A stretch of DNA of 64,000 nucleotides, taken from Epiperipatus broadwayi (Eukaryota; Onychophora; Udeonychophora; Euonychophora; Peripatidae). Below, piece by piece: positions 8,986-20,976 of the stretch. The first letter of the stretch is position 1; the number at the start of each line of letters is the position of its first letter. Under the pieces are notes generated by a model that worked only from the letters and a program-made list of their open reading frames with translations, did not search any database and had not been told where the DNA came from. Position numbers and translations under genes: made by a program. Location: NCBI GenBank assembly GCA_028023455.1, contig JAQFVV010012671.1:620001-684000 (forward strand), read 5' to 3'.

Positions 8986-10516
8986 TTACATTAAGTTTAT
9001 TATAAATTATACCTATATTTAAATATTAGCTGATAGAAAACTATACTTTAGGAGTCTTCAAGCTCTCTGAATGACATATAAACCAAAACTTTGTATTAAA
9101 ATTCTTATTTTCAGGAAAAAATAAAATTCACATTCATTCTTTTCCATGAAATATAAAAAACTAAGAAAAAAAAATTAATCTCTTTTTACAAAAACTTTCA
9201 TAAAAAAACGCAAATTTTATTCCAGAAAAAAAATTATTCAGTTGGAAAGATAATAAAATAACATAAATAACGATCTATTTCATATATTTGTGGCCTTGCA
9301 TGCTAACATAATTGGTTAAAATTCCTGGAAAAAGAGTCATTTTAAATACTTTTACAGACAAATTGCTTTTCAGTTTTCTTATTGAAGGCATAAATAAATT
9401 TAATGGCACTCCACACTATAACTTATTATTTTTTAGCATCTAAATACTATCATTTGATGACCTCAATGTAACATGAGTTTTTTTTCCTAAACACAATGAG
9501 GAAAAAAGTCTAAATTGATAAGCAAACAGAATTCATAGTAATTAAGCTAAAGATTTCAAATACAAAATCAGCCATTAATGTTTGGCAATTAATGAGATAC
9601 TTTGTTAAAGAATATAAAATGACTAAATAAAAGTTGAATAATTTATTTCAGAAAAAAACCACAATATTATGATATACTGCTGAATAGAGAAGTTTTAACC
9701 AATATCTTTATGAGTGTATGAGAGAGTATATAGAAAAACAGCATTTAAATAAACTTGTGTAGGGCAAAGATTTTTTTCAATAGTCCTTCATAGATAAATA
9801 TTTCAGGAAACGGCATTACTTATTAGGCTTGGAAATTCTCAGAAGGTAATGATTTAAATGTTTTTCTATCATTGTTCTATGCTCTAGCTATAAGGAGCTA
9901 GATATCAATTTTACTAATCAATATTAGATGGATAACTAGGTTAGAAATAAACCAGATACAGGAAGAAATTCTAAAATCTGACAAGTAACTGGATATAATA
10001 CCACTGCATCATAAGATTCTTCATATGAGTTCTGATATAGTAATTTTTATCACAATCAATTTTCCTTTCAGTTTTAACTTTTACATACTGCATGAAATTA
10101 CTGAAACTATACTATGAAACCTAACCAATAAATTGAAGATTTAGCGTACTTTACATTGACAAGTATTTAAAGACATAAATGGTGGAACATAGATTTTTAT
10201 GAAGTAATCTAAAAATAAATACATAAATAGTTGGAACATATATTTGTATTTATATAACATCTGTATTTAAATAAAATTGTTTTTTTATTTTATTTTTTTA
10301 TAAAATAATCTAAAAATAAATAATTGTAAAAAAAATGAACATTTAGCATAACTGAATAATAAAATATTTTTCTGTAACGTGAAATAGACTTTTCAGCTTT
10401 TATAAAGTAATCTAAAAATAAATACAATATAATAAAATATTCTTTATTGAAAAATTAAACATTTGCCATGTAGTTTATCAATGAAAAATAAAACTTTTCC
10501 CCATGACATTAACTAG
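8986..10516. other. AT-rich noncoding DNA, probably intronic
   Basis: No gene is seen. Between about 10200 and 10430 the phrase 'taatctaaaaataaat' recurs three times at ~100 bp spacing, a degenerate tandem pattern. The final ~40 bases (a T/C-rich stretch ending 'aactag' at 10516) look like a splice acceptor for the next feature. Confidence 0.45.
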
Positions 10517-10727
10517 ACATTTGACTCTCAATCATCAAAGGCATTATGTCGACCAAGTGACTCCAGTAAACACCCAGGTAATTGATGTTCATGGGTTAAA
10601 GCCAAATTCTGAACATGATAGTGGCATCCCTTCTGAACTATTACAGTCATCTGGATCACATGCTCTCTTGGCAATAAAACAAGAGCAAACCGGCCTGTCT
10701 TCAGGACAGTTCATTCTGCTATCATTG
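10517..10727 (+). CDS. Putative internal protein-coding exon (partial gene, unknown protein)
   Basis: A 211 bp block is much richer in G+C than its surroundings and open in one frame. It starts after a plausible acceptor (pyrimidine-rich, ending 'ttaactag') and ends at 'tcattg|gtaatc', a donor-like site, in phase 0. The peptide includes 'NHQRHYVDQVTPVNTQ', 'GLKPNSEHDSGIPSELLQ' and 'SHALLAIKQEQTGLSSGQFI'. It is a polar Ser/Gln/His-rich sequence of normal amino-acid balance, with 'IKQE' fitting a sumoylation consensus, as in disordered parts of transcription regulators. Immediately beyond the donor the frame turns into low-complexity Phe/Leu. An internal 'cag|gtaatt' at about 10577 could be an alternative donor. 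I do not recognise the protein. The reading frame also has an ATG at 10503, which I take as chance intron sequence. Confidence 0.5.
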
Positions 10728-13700
10728 GTAATCAATATTTTTTTTTATCCTTTTTTAAATTTTTTTTTATTAAATCAATTCATTTTTATTGTACTATCCT
10801 ATTGATTAAGAAACTTTTTTTTTTTTTTATGAAAATAAACAATTATATAATTTACAAGAGATTTGTCCTATTTTATAAAACTCAACATTTACAGTTGACC
10901 TTATTTTTTTTATCCATTTTGAAAGACAAATAAGAAGATTAAAAATTTGAAAGATAAGAAAGGAAACAAAAAATGAAATTTACAATTAATTTATAGTTTA
11001 TATTATATATTATTCTCAAGAGTCAAATTTTCGGGAAAAAAAAGTTCAATTTATTGATTAATCAATGGCTCCATGCAATGGGTAAAATAAAAAACGGAAA
11101 GGAAAATCAAATGCGGAACACCTATTTATTATACGGGTACTAAGTCGTGTTTATATGTATATATAATACATCATCATTATTAATACTTTAGACGATAAAA
11201 TTCTTTTAAATTTCTATCTATTAAAAAAAAAGTCAGATTGTATTAGTTTAAACAGTTTTGATTTTTATTATTAAACTCTGACCTATGTTTTTTTCCTTGA
11301 GATATTTCTTTACATGATGTCAAATGCCATTTAATATTAACAACAACACCAAACAATGTTTATTGTTACATTGTTTATTCATGATATTTTAAAAATGAAA
11401 AGTAGGAAAAATAAAAAAATTTCTATTTGCAGACATTTGTGATGAAGTGAAAGAAAGACTTCCTCAATAGATTTATAATTTAGACAAACATTTAAAAATA
11501 TGTTTTGAATTATTAAAATTATTTTTAAAAAGATACATTTATTTATTTTTTTGAGTTACTAATATTATCAAATATTTTGTTATTATTATTGAAATTACTC
11601 CGAATTTTTAATTATTTAACATTTTAAATAAATGTAACATTTCCCTAGTTTCTATGATTTAAATATTGTTTTGCAGCTAATAATTGTAGTCCATGAATAT
11701 TAAAAGTATATAGGCTATAGCGAAAAAAATTATCTGATTAATCCATATACTATATATGGCTTAATGCAGGAAGATCCATAGATCATGACCAGCTCTGCTT
11801 TTTCCACTGCATGAATTTCTTATGAACTCCCAAATAATAAAGCTATTCTGATTATTTATTAATCCATCAAAACTTTTTTAATTCTGCAATAAACATTTTT
11901 TGAAAAAGTTATTTTTTAAAGTTTAATATTATATGTGAAGATTGTGTGATGATTTTTTTTAAGCCATTAGATTCTAAAACATATTGAAACATACTCTCCA
12001 CAAGCTTTATTTTTTAAATAATTCAAATTTAAAAAAAAAATCTTTTATACTATTATTTTGTTATATAATTTGATTCACTTTTTTTATTAAAATAAAATTT
12101 AAAAACTCATATTTCTTTAAGATAATCCTTTAAATTTATTACTTCTGGAACCAATTTAATATGAAAATTTACTATATACCTTGTGGGCATTTTGAAGAGT
12201 ATATCATTACAAATTTTACACAATATTATAATTTTAAAAACTGAATAAAAAAATAGATATATCTTACCAACTCTCTCTCTATATATTTTATGATTTTCTT
12301 TAAAATAGTTCCTAGATCAGATATTATAATCTTGAATGTATATGATTAAAATTTGAATATCAAATAAAATTATAAAATGATTTTGTATTTTCTAAATTAG
12401 AATTACAGTACATGAAGAAATGATATAGAATTATTATAAATAAATTTACTTATAAATAAATGCTGTTAAACTTAAAAAATAATTACATGGATTTCCATTA
12501 TAGAACTTTGTACAAATTGTTAATGGAATATTTCATATACAGATATTTTGTTCAAATATGAGTCTTCAAAATCTTAAAATTAAAAATACTTATTCTGTTA
12601 TATTGTAAGATTATATGTGATCCAAAATTTTCAAGAAAATTGTAAAATGTTTACAATATGAGCTTATCTTTTTAGAAACTACTCACTTTACTATTAGCAT
12701 GAAAAGGCAAAACAAACAGCTATTTTCCCATAAAATATGATCTGAAAACTTGAAGAAATTGAAAATTAAATATGATTTCAAATCATAACTTTTCTCAAAT
12801 CTTTTGTCATTCCAAAAGTCAGTTTGTGTGGTCTCATCTCAGCATTATCCGGCATGATCATTGCCCCACAAACAAAATCTAAACTTATCAAAATTGGCCA
12901 AACTTTCTCATTCTTGTCATTGGAAATGACATTTTCTATATTATTGCAATTATGCAAATTCACAATGTTGATATTATACAAAATTTTCAAAAGTTATTGA
13001 AAAGTTTGAAATCCTCTTCAGATAATCTTTAATTAATCTTATTTTGTAGAATTTCCTAATTCAGGTCTCCAAAATATGACTTGCTTTCTATAATGTAATC
13101 CACAATTGATTATAGCTATAGAATGAGTTTGAAATTGAATAGAGATATTTATATATATGTAATGATAATTTTTATTTTTAATATTTATTCATCTGCTCTT
13201 TTACCAAGATTTACATTTAATGTAATATATTATAAAGTAGTATCATATAAATTAGTAATTAAAAAAAAGATAGGATAGTAAAATTATGTAATTTAACTAA
13301 GAGAAAAAGCATAGAATTTATATTAGTAAAAAAATCATGTATTAAATAAAGATAAAAATAAAAGAGTGGATGTATATCAACATATTAGAATTTACTGTTT
13401 ATTTTTGTGTAGTAATCCAAGTCATAATATATGATAATTATGAAATATTTATTGATTTTATTATAATAAAAATTGTAATGTTAATAAGTATATAGTACTT
13501 TAAAAATGTGTGTGCATATATGAAAAATCATTTTTATGTCTAATATATAAATTAAATCTTATCACTTGAAAAGTTTTGAATCAATTGAACAGATTTAAGG
13601 ATTTAAACTAAATTTTCTGTTATAATAAAGAAAATGAAAACATTTAAAATTAATATTTAATGTATGGGGCAGGGGAGTTCTATTTAAATTTTTTCATAGC

Positions 13701-14646
13701 AAGCTAAAAGTCATCAACATAGTCAAGAAGCATTTTATGTAATTAAACATTATTAAAATTAACATATGAAATTAATGTTGGGTATTATGAAATGAATTTT
13801 GTTTCCTTGTAAAGTAAATAATTTTCTTATTTATTTTAATAATTAATTTCTTTTATAGGAATTTTGACATTGGAAAATCAATTTCAAATTTCAGTTTTTA
13901 TAAATAAAAGTATTACTCAAAATTTAAGAAATAATGCAGTTATAATTAAGTTGTTTTGTTTTGTATTCAATTTATTAATGGGTCATTGACCAGAGACTAG
14001 TTGAAAACAAGTCAACATATTTTTTTAAACAATTAAGCAGCTTGTTTTTCAATTTCATGCCAACACAAAAGATAAAAACAATAAAAGTTAACTCTTCTTT
14101 AGTTCCAGTTGCAGTTAATTTTTCTTTAGCTCTCTTTAATTGTAGCTGAATCAGCTGAAGATGTTTGAAGACTTCAAAAATAAAACTTCCCTAAGAACTA
14201 ATATAATTTTTTTAAAAAATTTACCATTGAGTTTACTAAGAAAAGTGAACTAAAAAAGCATTGAAAAAAATTATAAATTATCATAGTTTTTTAATTGCAG
14301 CAATGAAGAAATTATTCATCACTAGTAGAAAATATAAAATGGGTTGCTAATTGCTAACTTTACATGAATTCTTAACACTGGAAAATTTAGTTGCTGGAGA
14401 AAATATGAATATAGAATCAATGAAAAATGTGTTATAATATGCCTACTATGTGTCTTACAAAATAAAATGTGTTCCTTAGTTGATAGTATGTCTACTAAGT
14501 AGAAAAGATAAGTCAGGTAATAGATTTATACAAAATGAGGCCATGAGAGAAATTAAATCAACAAAAAGTATAATTCAAAAGGCTACAATATAGATGAATA
14601 CTTAAGTAAACTGTCAAAAATATGTTTCTCAAAATTATACCCTACA
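10728..14646. other. AT-rich noncoding DNA, probably intronic
   Basis: Long A/T runs, no motif-bearing reading frame and no clear dispersed repeat. The 70-codon frame on the minus strand near 12778-12990 has no recognisable motif and ordinary local composition, so I do not call it a gene. Confidence 0.5.
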
Positions 14647-14731
14647 TGTTATTAAAACAGGCAAAAATCTCCTAACAGTAATGCCACTCAGTGCCAACCA
14701 GAGTAATCAATGGATCATGTGATGTTTAGGG
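14647..14731. mobile_element. HF repeat, copy C: collapsed foldback remnant
   Basis: About 70 bp of the HF head ('ttattaaaacaggca', 'gtgccaaccagagtaatca') is joined directly to 'tcatgtgatgttta', which is the HF terminus in the opposite orientation. This is the minimal form of the inverted pair seen in copies B and D: head and inverted tail with the whole ribozyme-bearing middle missing. Confidence 0.65.
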
Positions 14732-17700
14732 TTTATACCCCACATGGTAAATGCAAAAGAAAGTGATAATATATAGTGGTGTTAGTGGTAGAATATTAAT
14801 TTAAATTATATTTTGTAATATTGCCAGAAATTAAATATTTCAATAAGCCAGTAGTTATTTAGTAATAAATTAACTAATCCGTGTACTTATTATAATTATT
14901 TTGTTTCTCTTTTATATATTTTTTATGAGATACTAAACTGTAAAGTTTTATTTTAGGGAAATATTTCATAAATTGTTTGTAGATAATGAAGATGTAGTTA
15001 CATGTATATATCTTTGAAAATGTTGAGAACGAATTAAATAAAAGGGTGGTTTAATGTATTTGTATGGGAATGCAATGTGATTTTGTATATACTTCAAATT
15101 TCTGTCATTCTCATAATTTGTTAATTCATTAAATTATTATTTTAAAATTAGATAGCATTATTTATATCCATTCTTTATTTATATTTTAAACCACTTGTAT
15201 AGCATGCAATGTACTTATGCATGTGATTGTGGATCATATAATGTTTATAAAAGATTTTACAATCCTTGTAAATTAAACCAGATTGCAGATAAATTAGTAG
15301 ATAACTAATATTTAAGAAATAATAAGGGTGGACAAATCTATTTTCTGAATTTTGAAATGATATTAAAGATACAGAAGCATTATTATCATTAAAATTAAAA
15401 AAACTGATTTGTGCTAGCCAATATTATTTTTATGATCATGTCAAAGAAATAAGTTTGAGTGATTATTGTTAGCGAAATATAATCAGTCCATCAGTATTAT
15501 TTCAATGAAATTATACTTTGAATAATCAAATTATATCAATTATTATTAATGATGAAAGATTATAATAATAATCTAATTTCTGACTAATATCATGCTGAAT
15601 AAATTCAGTTTTTTTATGTGCTTACATAGTTATGTCAGCAAAATATAATCAGTTTCCTAAAGATACATAATGACACAATAACTTGTGGCTGTATTTAATC
15701 AATATTATTATTTGTATCTACTTATCATCACCATTAGCATTAATTATTTAACACTGGATTTGAACTGAGTTCAGGGAATTTGATCCAATATATATATATA
15801 CACACACATTTAAACTCCTCTACAGTAATCAAACATACTGATGCATATTATTTTTATTTTTTATTTTTTTTAATTTAAAGAAATAAAAAAAGCCAATGAG
15901 TGTCTTTTTTAAAAAGTAAAGGATTGTGAATGAGTTTGTAAGTGAATATAGAAATAAAGTGTTATGTTTACAGGATGAATGTATACAATATCTATTATTA
16001 ATTAAAGCATTCAAATAACTATTCAAAATTGAATGGAAACTTATGATCAGATAAACTGGCTTTGAAACAGTAACTTATCATTGTGGAATACAACATATAA
16101 TAAAAGTTAAGAATTAGAATAAAGCCAAGTTTTGGCATGTCACACATTAATGGAAAAAGAGGCAAACTATTTATTAAAAATGTAATGTAATAAAAGCTTG
16201 TCTAAGAAACGGAAGAAGTTTGTCCAAAAAAAGTTATTTGAAGGTTTGAAAGCTAAATAAAACTGGTGAGAATCTTTATTTTTATTAATTACCTGGTCAT
16301 ACCCTTAATCTCTTTCCTAGATCACCAAAATTGAAGGTTTTAACTTGATATGTAATATGATATTTTTGTGCTATTTTTAATTTGGTTGGTTTTTCTTTTA
16401 TTTGAATTTCATTTTTATTACATTTAAATCAATTCTATGCTGATCAGTATTTTTTGAATCTATACTTGCCAATATTGAATAACAAATATATTCATAAGCA
16501 GTCTTTTTGAACATCTGCCAGTAAATAATTTTAATAATCTAAATTTGCTGCTTTTACAGTATTTTTTTCTCTTTAATTCCTTAATTCAGTTTTTTAAATT
16601 AGTAAACATCAGAAAAATAAAGATTATTATATATGCAAAATTATAAATAAAGTAATATGAACTATATGAATATTAAATTTTAATCAGTTATTTTCAGATT
16701 CATTTAGTAAAGTTCCATACAATGTTTGATGAGTTAGGATTCTGCTTTCAAGGATTTATCAATTTATGTGTAAATTACAATTATATATCATTTTTTATAT
16801 ATATTTCATTGTAAACATACCATTTTCTTTCCAAATTTCAGTCTGCATTAATGTAAAAAAAAATTATATATTTAAAACATATTTTATGACACTATCAAAG
16901 GCTTATTTTATTTACAAATTCATCCTCACTGTCTTGATAGTAGATAGCCTAGGGATAGTATAGGGATTTTCAATATAACAGTCTTTGGCATGGTTATTAA
17001 ATATGATTTAAATATATGGAATAAAAAATTATATTAGTACAAATCATGAATAAGTAAGATTTAACAAGTAAATTTTATGCGTTTATAATATTTTTAGAAT
17101 TAATAGATTGTATCAAGTTTAAAAAGAAAACAAGATGGTAGTAGTTGAAATATTTAAATATATAGAGAGAAAATGATAGAGGAAGATATAGAGGGGACTG
17201 TATTTAAATATTTTTTTATTATATTCTTCTTATATATGACTTAATATCTTCATTATCTCTTTATTGCTCAATTTAATATGATATTGTACTGTTTTTTTAT
17301 ATATATATTTTTAAAAAGCAATTTGTTTTATTTCATATTTTAACTAAGATGATCATATATACTGATTTTAGCAATATAATACTAGTTTTTTGTCCATTGG
17401 TACCTGGTTAGATGTGAAATGTAACCAGTACTGTTTAGGAAATTATAAGTACTTTTGTACCTTTTTTATTAAAACCATTTTGTTCTAATGCTACACTTAT
17501 TTTTTGTTGTAATTCTTCACTTTAAGACAAAAAAAAAAAGACAAGAATACTCAGTAATGTTTTTTCAACTTATATTCGACAGTGACTATACTCATGCTGA
17601 TTCTGACCATGTTCTGATTTTAAATTTGGGAAAAATTGTAACCTTAGTTTTAACTGAACCTGTTGCTTTCATTAGAGATTTGTAAATATATTTCATAATA

Positions 17701-18750
17701 TATCAAATGTCAATTACAACTAATCATTTAAAATCAAAATCACATTTTGAAAATCTTTTGTTGCAAAATACATTTTACATACAATTATAATAATTTTAAA
17801 TCAAAAAGGTTTTAAAACATATTTGTATTGATATTTAACAATTATGAAATTTTAATATAATAAAATATAAGATTTTTACAAATTTCTGATGGAGGTTGTA
17901 GGTTTATCTACAGTTAAGAAATAAATTAAAATTGTTTTTTAAAAGTGTGAAAAAGAGACATGGTATACTATATTAGATAAATATATTTATTACTTTGTTT
18001 TTTACTTAAAGAATTATAGTAAAAATATTTTAATTTCGTCTTTGTAACTTTTTTATTCAGATGAATTTCATTCATGACAATTGCTGTTTTTTAAGTATCT
18101 AACTTTTGGGTGTAATTTTCATTTAGAAACTAAATTCCTATTCAGCTATTCTGTATTTATTGATTTTATAGTCTTTTAAACAGTTTACTTCAAATACCAC
18201 ATTTTAAGACACTTCTTGCTTTCTTCTTCTGTTATCTTTGTTTTACATCAGGCATCTTTAATGATGACAAAGTTTATGATATTGTAGTTCTAAATATTTA
18301 ATAGACTGTAAAAATCTGACTATTGCCAATAATGTTCTTACTAGGTCATTTTATCCTATAATCTTGTTAGTGTATTGGCTTCTGAACAAAGAACTTAATG
18401 TATTATATAAACTATAAATTTTATGAAATTTGGGGGAAAAATTTTTTTTTTGTTCATTTTATTGTAACTATTCAAGCACTTCTTTTTTAAAAACTTCATC
18501 ATAGTCATTAATAATTCATCATGTTTAAAGTGACATCATAAAATAACAAAACTTTTATCTTTAATCATCATATTACAATTGTTTATTGAAAAAAGTAAAA
18601 TCTATTATCTACTATACTTTTTTTCATAAATGTCCCTCTTCCCAATTAACTAAAGATTTTTTTTCCCAAGAAAGATCAGGATTTTCCATCAGCTGATTCT
18701 CATTCAAACTACTTATCTATCAATAATTTTTTATTAGACTAGAGATGATC
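14732..18750. other. AT-rich noncoding DNA
   Basis: No gene is seen. It contains an AT/CA microsatellite at about 15790-15809 and many A/T runs. Short frames (15829-16026, 16766-16963, 17488-17685) are low-complexity or lack motifs. The last has a slightly more balanced composition at 17570-17680 but no splice signals or recognisable domain. Confidence 0.5.
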
Positions 18751-18917
18751 ACTTAATGAATATTTCTGTAGTGTCATTTTTATCACACCATTCTCACACA
18801 AAACAGGAGCTGGTTTCTATCCATTTGTGACATCTTGTGGAGCAGATATAACCAGTCCCTACTGAGCATGGAAATGGTGTAGTGAAAATTACACTACAGA
18901 AATATTATTCATTAATT
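18751..18917. mobile_element. Hairpin MITE-like element
   Basis: Inverted arms of about 43-47 bp (18751-18793 and 18871-18917) share 'tttctgtagtgt' and 'caccatt', with reverse complements in the right arm. They enclose ~77 bp of clearly higher GC (containing 'gtgacatcttgtggagcag'). This is the shape of a small foldback/MITE. I see no clean target-site duplication. Confidence 0.55.
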
Positions 18918-20114
18918 AGTTATCAAATTTGGTCAATAAATAATTATCTTGATAATATAAATTTTTAACTGAAAGGTAAAAAAAGTCCCATGATAACCTG
19001 AGTTGATCAGATGGTTGATAATGTAGTAACTTTAAAAAATAAATACAGTGCAGTTTTTTCGATGGCAAAAATATTATAAGTATTTATGTGTGAATATAAA
19101 CGAAATTATTTTTAAGCTTTACAATCTGAAAAAATAAAACATTAAGCAATATTATTTTGTTTTATACTAATTTCTATGTACATATATCCTTTAAACCACT
19201 CTATCACCTATTTTTGAAACATATGAGTAAAGACACCTGAAATGACAAATGACCCTAAATATGCATTTCATGCCATATCAGAACAAGCTAGAAATTATTT
19301 CAGCTCAGGCATAAATATTAAACTTCAATTAAAAATTATTTATATCTGGGCTTTTTTAAAAATTGATCATAGACACATGAAATAACTTTACTTTAGCTTT
19401 TTTTTTTTCTTGAGCAATATCTTTACTAAATATACTTAAAATTTTCATTCCACCATACATTCTTGGAATTAAATTTTAACCGAAGATTCAAAGTTTATGT
19501 TTGAGCTAGGGATAATCTTTAGTATAATAAACGATTGGTAATATTCATTAATGTATTTATTTGGAATGGTCTGTATCAAAATTGTGAGTTCAGGAAATTT
19601 GACACTTATAAATCAAAGTGTAATATAGATGTAGGGGGTCTCATACTGGATATATTAAACCTGAAGCCCAAAGGTCAAAATTCTAAGAGGAGTTATTCTA
19701 TTGTATTTAACTACAAATATCAGGCAATATACAAAGAAATTATGATTGATTTACAATTATGCAGTTTACAATTGAAATTAACATTTAAATAAGTACTGTA
19801 TTTAAAACTTAACAAATTATTTAAAATTTATGATTATTAATATTACATGGATATCAAAAAACAAAATGTACAAAGTAAAATGAAACAATCATATTGGTTG
19901 TTTACATTGCATCAGAAATAATAAACAATGTTATTTGTTACATATCATAAGAAATGATGAAGAATGTTTGTTCTACCTATAGAACAATTTGTACATTATA
20001 TAAATTGTGCAGGGTTTGCAATACCAGTTTTTCGAAATAGACACTTTATTTAAAACAATAATAATATGACAACCATTGAAGGTTCTTTTTGAGACAGTAC
20101 ATGAAAGTGACAAA
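18918..20114. other. AT-rich noncoding DNA
   Basis: No gene is seen. The 85-codon frame at 19535-19792 lies in slightly more balanced sequence, but no domain, splice signal or repeat match could be recognised in it. Confidence 0.45.
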
Positions 20115-20126
20115 TAATGTTTTATA

Positions 20127-20964
20127 ATTGAAACACACAGGCTTATTATATACCTGTGTCTATATATTTAATATACAGGGTATATGACCACAAACTTTCA
20201 TATGACCCACCACTCTCCACACTATCTCATAACACTGATACACTTGAACACATATATGTCAAAAAGATAAATAATCACCAACAGTTGGTCCAGATTACCA
20301 TCTCCACTCATATATGCTATAAGTTCTCACATATATATATATATATTAAGATAGCCAATCCTCATACTTTAATAGACAGACTACAATATACTCCACACTC
20401 CAATTCTTCAACCGTCCATCCATTTGAAAATTTGATGATGGAATGCTCAAAGGCCACCCTGAGGCTGAGATTCTTGTCACACCATGTTGACCTAAGGTCA
20501 ATCTGACCCTTCATGTATAGGACATAATCCATTTAATACATATACAAGGGATGGGCAGACATCTCTACTATGTAATAACTGAAACACACAGGCTTATTAT
20601 ATACCTGTGTCTATAGATTGACCTTAGATCAACATGGGTGTGACAAGAATCTCGGCCTCAGGGTGGCCTTTGAGCACTCCATCATCAGATTTTCAATTGG
20701 ATGGATGGTTGAAGAGTTGGTGTGTGGAGTAGTTTGAAGCCTGTCTATTAAAGTATGAGGATTGGCTATCTTAATATATATATATATATGAGCACTTATA
20801 GCATATATGTGTGGAGATGGTAATCTGGACCAACTAATGATTGCTGGTTTAGCATGAAATACATATATTGGTGATTATTTATCTTTTCGACATATATGTG
20901 TTCAAGGGTATCAGTGTTATGAGATAGTGTGGAAAGTGATGGGTCGTATGAAAGTCTGTGCTAC
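20127..20964. mobile_element. SF foldback element with 12 bp target-site duplication
   Basis: An 838 bp element is made of two opposed copies of one sequence: left arm about 20196-20505 and right arm about 20615-20962. Matching blocks include 'ctatctcataacactgata' against 'tatcagtgttatgagatag' and 'agatagccaatcctcatac' against its complement. The phrase 'gaaacacacaggcttattat' appears twice in direct orientation (20129 and 20581), at the left end and at the junction, so the right half is a re-copied inverted unit. The 12 bp repeat 'taatgttttata' flanks it (20115-20126 and 20965-20976). Related copies: 8793-8985, 50667-51082 and 61597-62190. The 116-codon frame inside (20156-20506) is a by-product of the repeat. 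Confidence 0.8.
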
Positions 20965-20976
20965 TAATGTTTTATA

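Noticed and set aside
12778-12990. 70-codon minus-strand frame
   Set aside because: Ordinary local base composition, no domain, no splice signals.
20156-20506. 116-codon frame
   Set aside because: It lies wholly within the left arm of the SF foldback repeat; low-complexity and not shared by other SF copies.
20637-20700. Second hammerhead candidate in the SF centre (CTGATGATGG on the minus strand, later GAGATTCTTGTC)
   Set aside because: The GAAA box is not matched, no complementary stem I is visible, and other SF copies do not keep the pattern.
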